In this document: one piece after another, positions 63,558 through 64,000 of the stretch
Layout of the letters: each line of letters begins with the position of its first letter
How positions within the stretch are numbered: position 1 is the first letter of the stretch
Assembly: GCF_020096995.1 (NCBI RefSeq)
Contig: NZ_CP083692.1
Coordinates: 1,364,001 to 1,428,000 of the forward strand
DNA length: 64,000 nt
Reading direction: 5' to 3'
DNA from: Leucobacter sp. Psy1
GTDB lineage: Bacteria; Actinomycetota; Actinomycetes; Actinomycetales; Microbacteriaceae
Program-made: the position numbers and the translations under genes
Notes under the pieces: generated by a model
The model's database searches: none
Told to the model about the DNA's origin: nothing
The model's input: the letters and a program-made list of their open reading frames with translations, nothing else

Positions 63558-64000
63558 ATGCTTCGCTTGAACCGTACGACGAAGATCGTGCTCGGGGCCG
63601 TCGCCCTCGTGGTCTTCGGATTCATGTACATCCCGCTGTTCGTGATCGTCATGAACTCGTTCAACTCTGGGCGGGTGGCGGGGTGGCCGATTCCCGGCTT
63701 CTCGCTGGAGTGGTGGGAGAAGGCCCTCGGCAATCCGGCGGTCCACGCCGCGCTGCTGAACTCGGTGATCGTCGCCTCCGTCGCGACGGTGTTCGCGCTG
63801 CTGCTCGGCACGCTCGCCGCGTTCGCCCTTCAGCGCTTCCGGTTCTTCGGGCAGCACACCGTGAACCTGCTGCTCGTGCTCCCGATCACGCTCCCCGGCA
63901 TCGTCACCGGCGTCGCGCTCTCGAACACGTTCCACTCGGTGCTCAAGCCGATGGGCATCAACGTCGGGTACTGGGGCATGATCATCGCCCACGCGACCTT
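63558..64000 (+). CDS. Polyamine-type ABC importer permease (PotC-like), partial
   Basis: An open frame starting with ATG at 63558, with AGGAG eight bases upstream, runs past the end of the window. The visible 147 residues begin MLRLNRTTKIVLGAVAL. They contain a first helix, the PotC-like segment MYIPLFVIVMNSFN and EWWEKALGNPAV, and two to three further helices. It follows the PotB-like gene by 8 bp. The C-terminal half with the ATPase-coupling loop lies outside. Confidence 0.88.
   Translation, partial: MLRLNRTTKIVLGAVALVVFGFMYIPLFVIVMNSFNSGRVAGWPIPGFSLEWWEKALGNPAVHAALLNSVIVASVATVFALLLGTLAAFALQRFRFFGQHTVNLLLVLPITLPGIVTGVALSNTFHSVLKPMGINVGYWGMIIAHAT

Overview
The window is GC-rich, gene-dense DNA with frequent GTG/TTG starts, 4-nt ATGA/GTGA overlaps and actinobacterial gene families (AfsR/SARP-type regulator, DrrAB exporter, NhaA-DsbA fusion, DUF3516 helicase, FrnE). 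It looks like a chromosome segment of a high-GC actinomycete, most probably a member of Microbacteriaceae (Leucobacter/Microbacterium type). The genus is an inference from gene style, not a search result.

Left part (1-25 kb): the 3' end of a superfamily 1 helicase, an aminotransferase, the divergent ald/AldR-like pair, a nicotinamidase, an NhaP-type antiporter coupled to an AlkZ-like glycosylase-family gene, an Old Yellow Enzyme, an ABC exporter, a quinone oxidoreductase, the DNA-repair cluster sbcD-sbcC plus a DUF3516 helicase, a NarL-type two-component system (its kinase has an apparent N-terminal frameshift), a MacB-like ABC transporter, a decayed ABC-2 permease remnant, deoC, a small GntR regulator and a Ppx/GppA phosphatase.

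Middle part (25-37 kb): a six-gene nucleoside scavenging operon (BMP lipoprotein, ATPase, two permeases, cytidine deaminase, thymidine phosphorylase). It converges on, and overlaps by 11 bp, a MoxR / DUF58 / transglutaminase operon. A tRNA-Gln(CTG) gene with its own terminator follows.

Island (about 37.2-40.25 kb): immediately downstream of the tRNA the base composition drops and in-frame TTA codons appear. It carries one large gene, an AAA_13 ATPase with a CxxC zinc-hook motif. By length and architecture it resembles the tRNA anticodon nuclease RloC, a phage-defence or stress factor. It has a candidate promoter placed for leaderless translation. This is the best candidate in the window for an accessory defence function.

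Right part (40-64 kb): an ACR3/bile-acid-symporter-like protein, a GNAT acetyltransferase, an NhaA-DsbA fusion antiporter, a lipoprotein, FrnE with a tiny Cys-cluster protein, a ferric-reductase-like / FMN-binding / ApbE extracytoplasmic electron-transfer operon facing a VIT1-type transporter plus OmpR-type two-component operon, a DrrAB exporter, a large AfsR-like ATPase regulator, a cell-wall-anchored alkaline phosphatase with an LAxTG sorting signal, and a polyamine-type ABC operon (cut by the window end). That last operon is divergent from a FadR-type regulator and a soluble Cache-domain protein. No CRISPR array, rRNA, insertion sequence or replication origin was seen.
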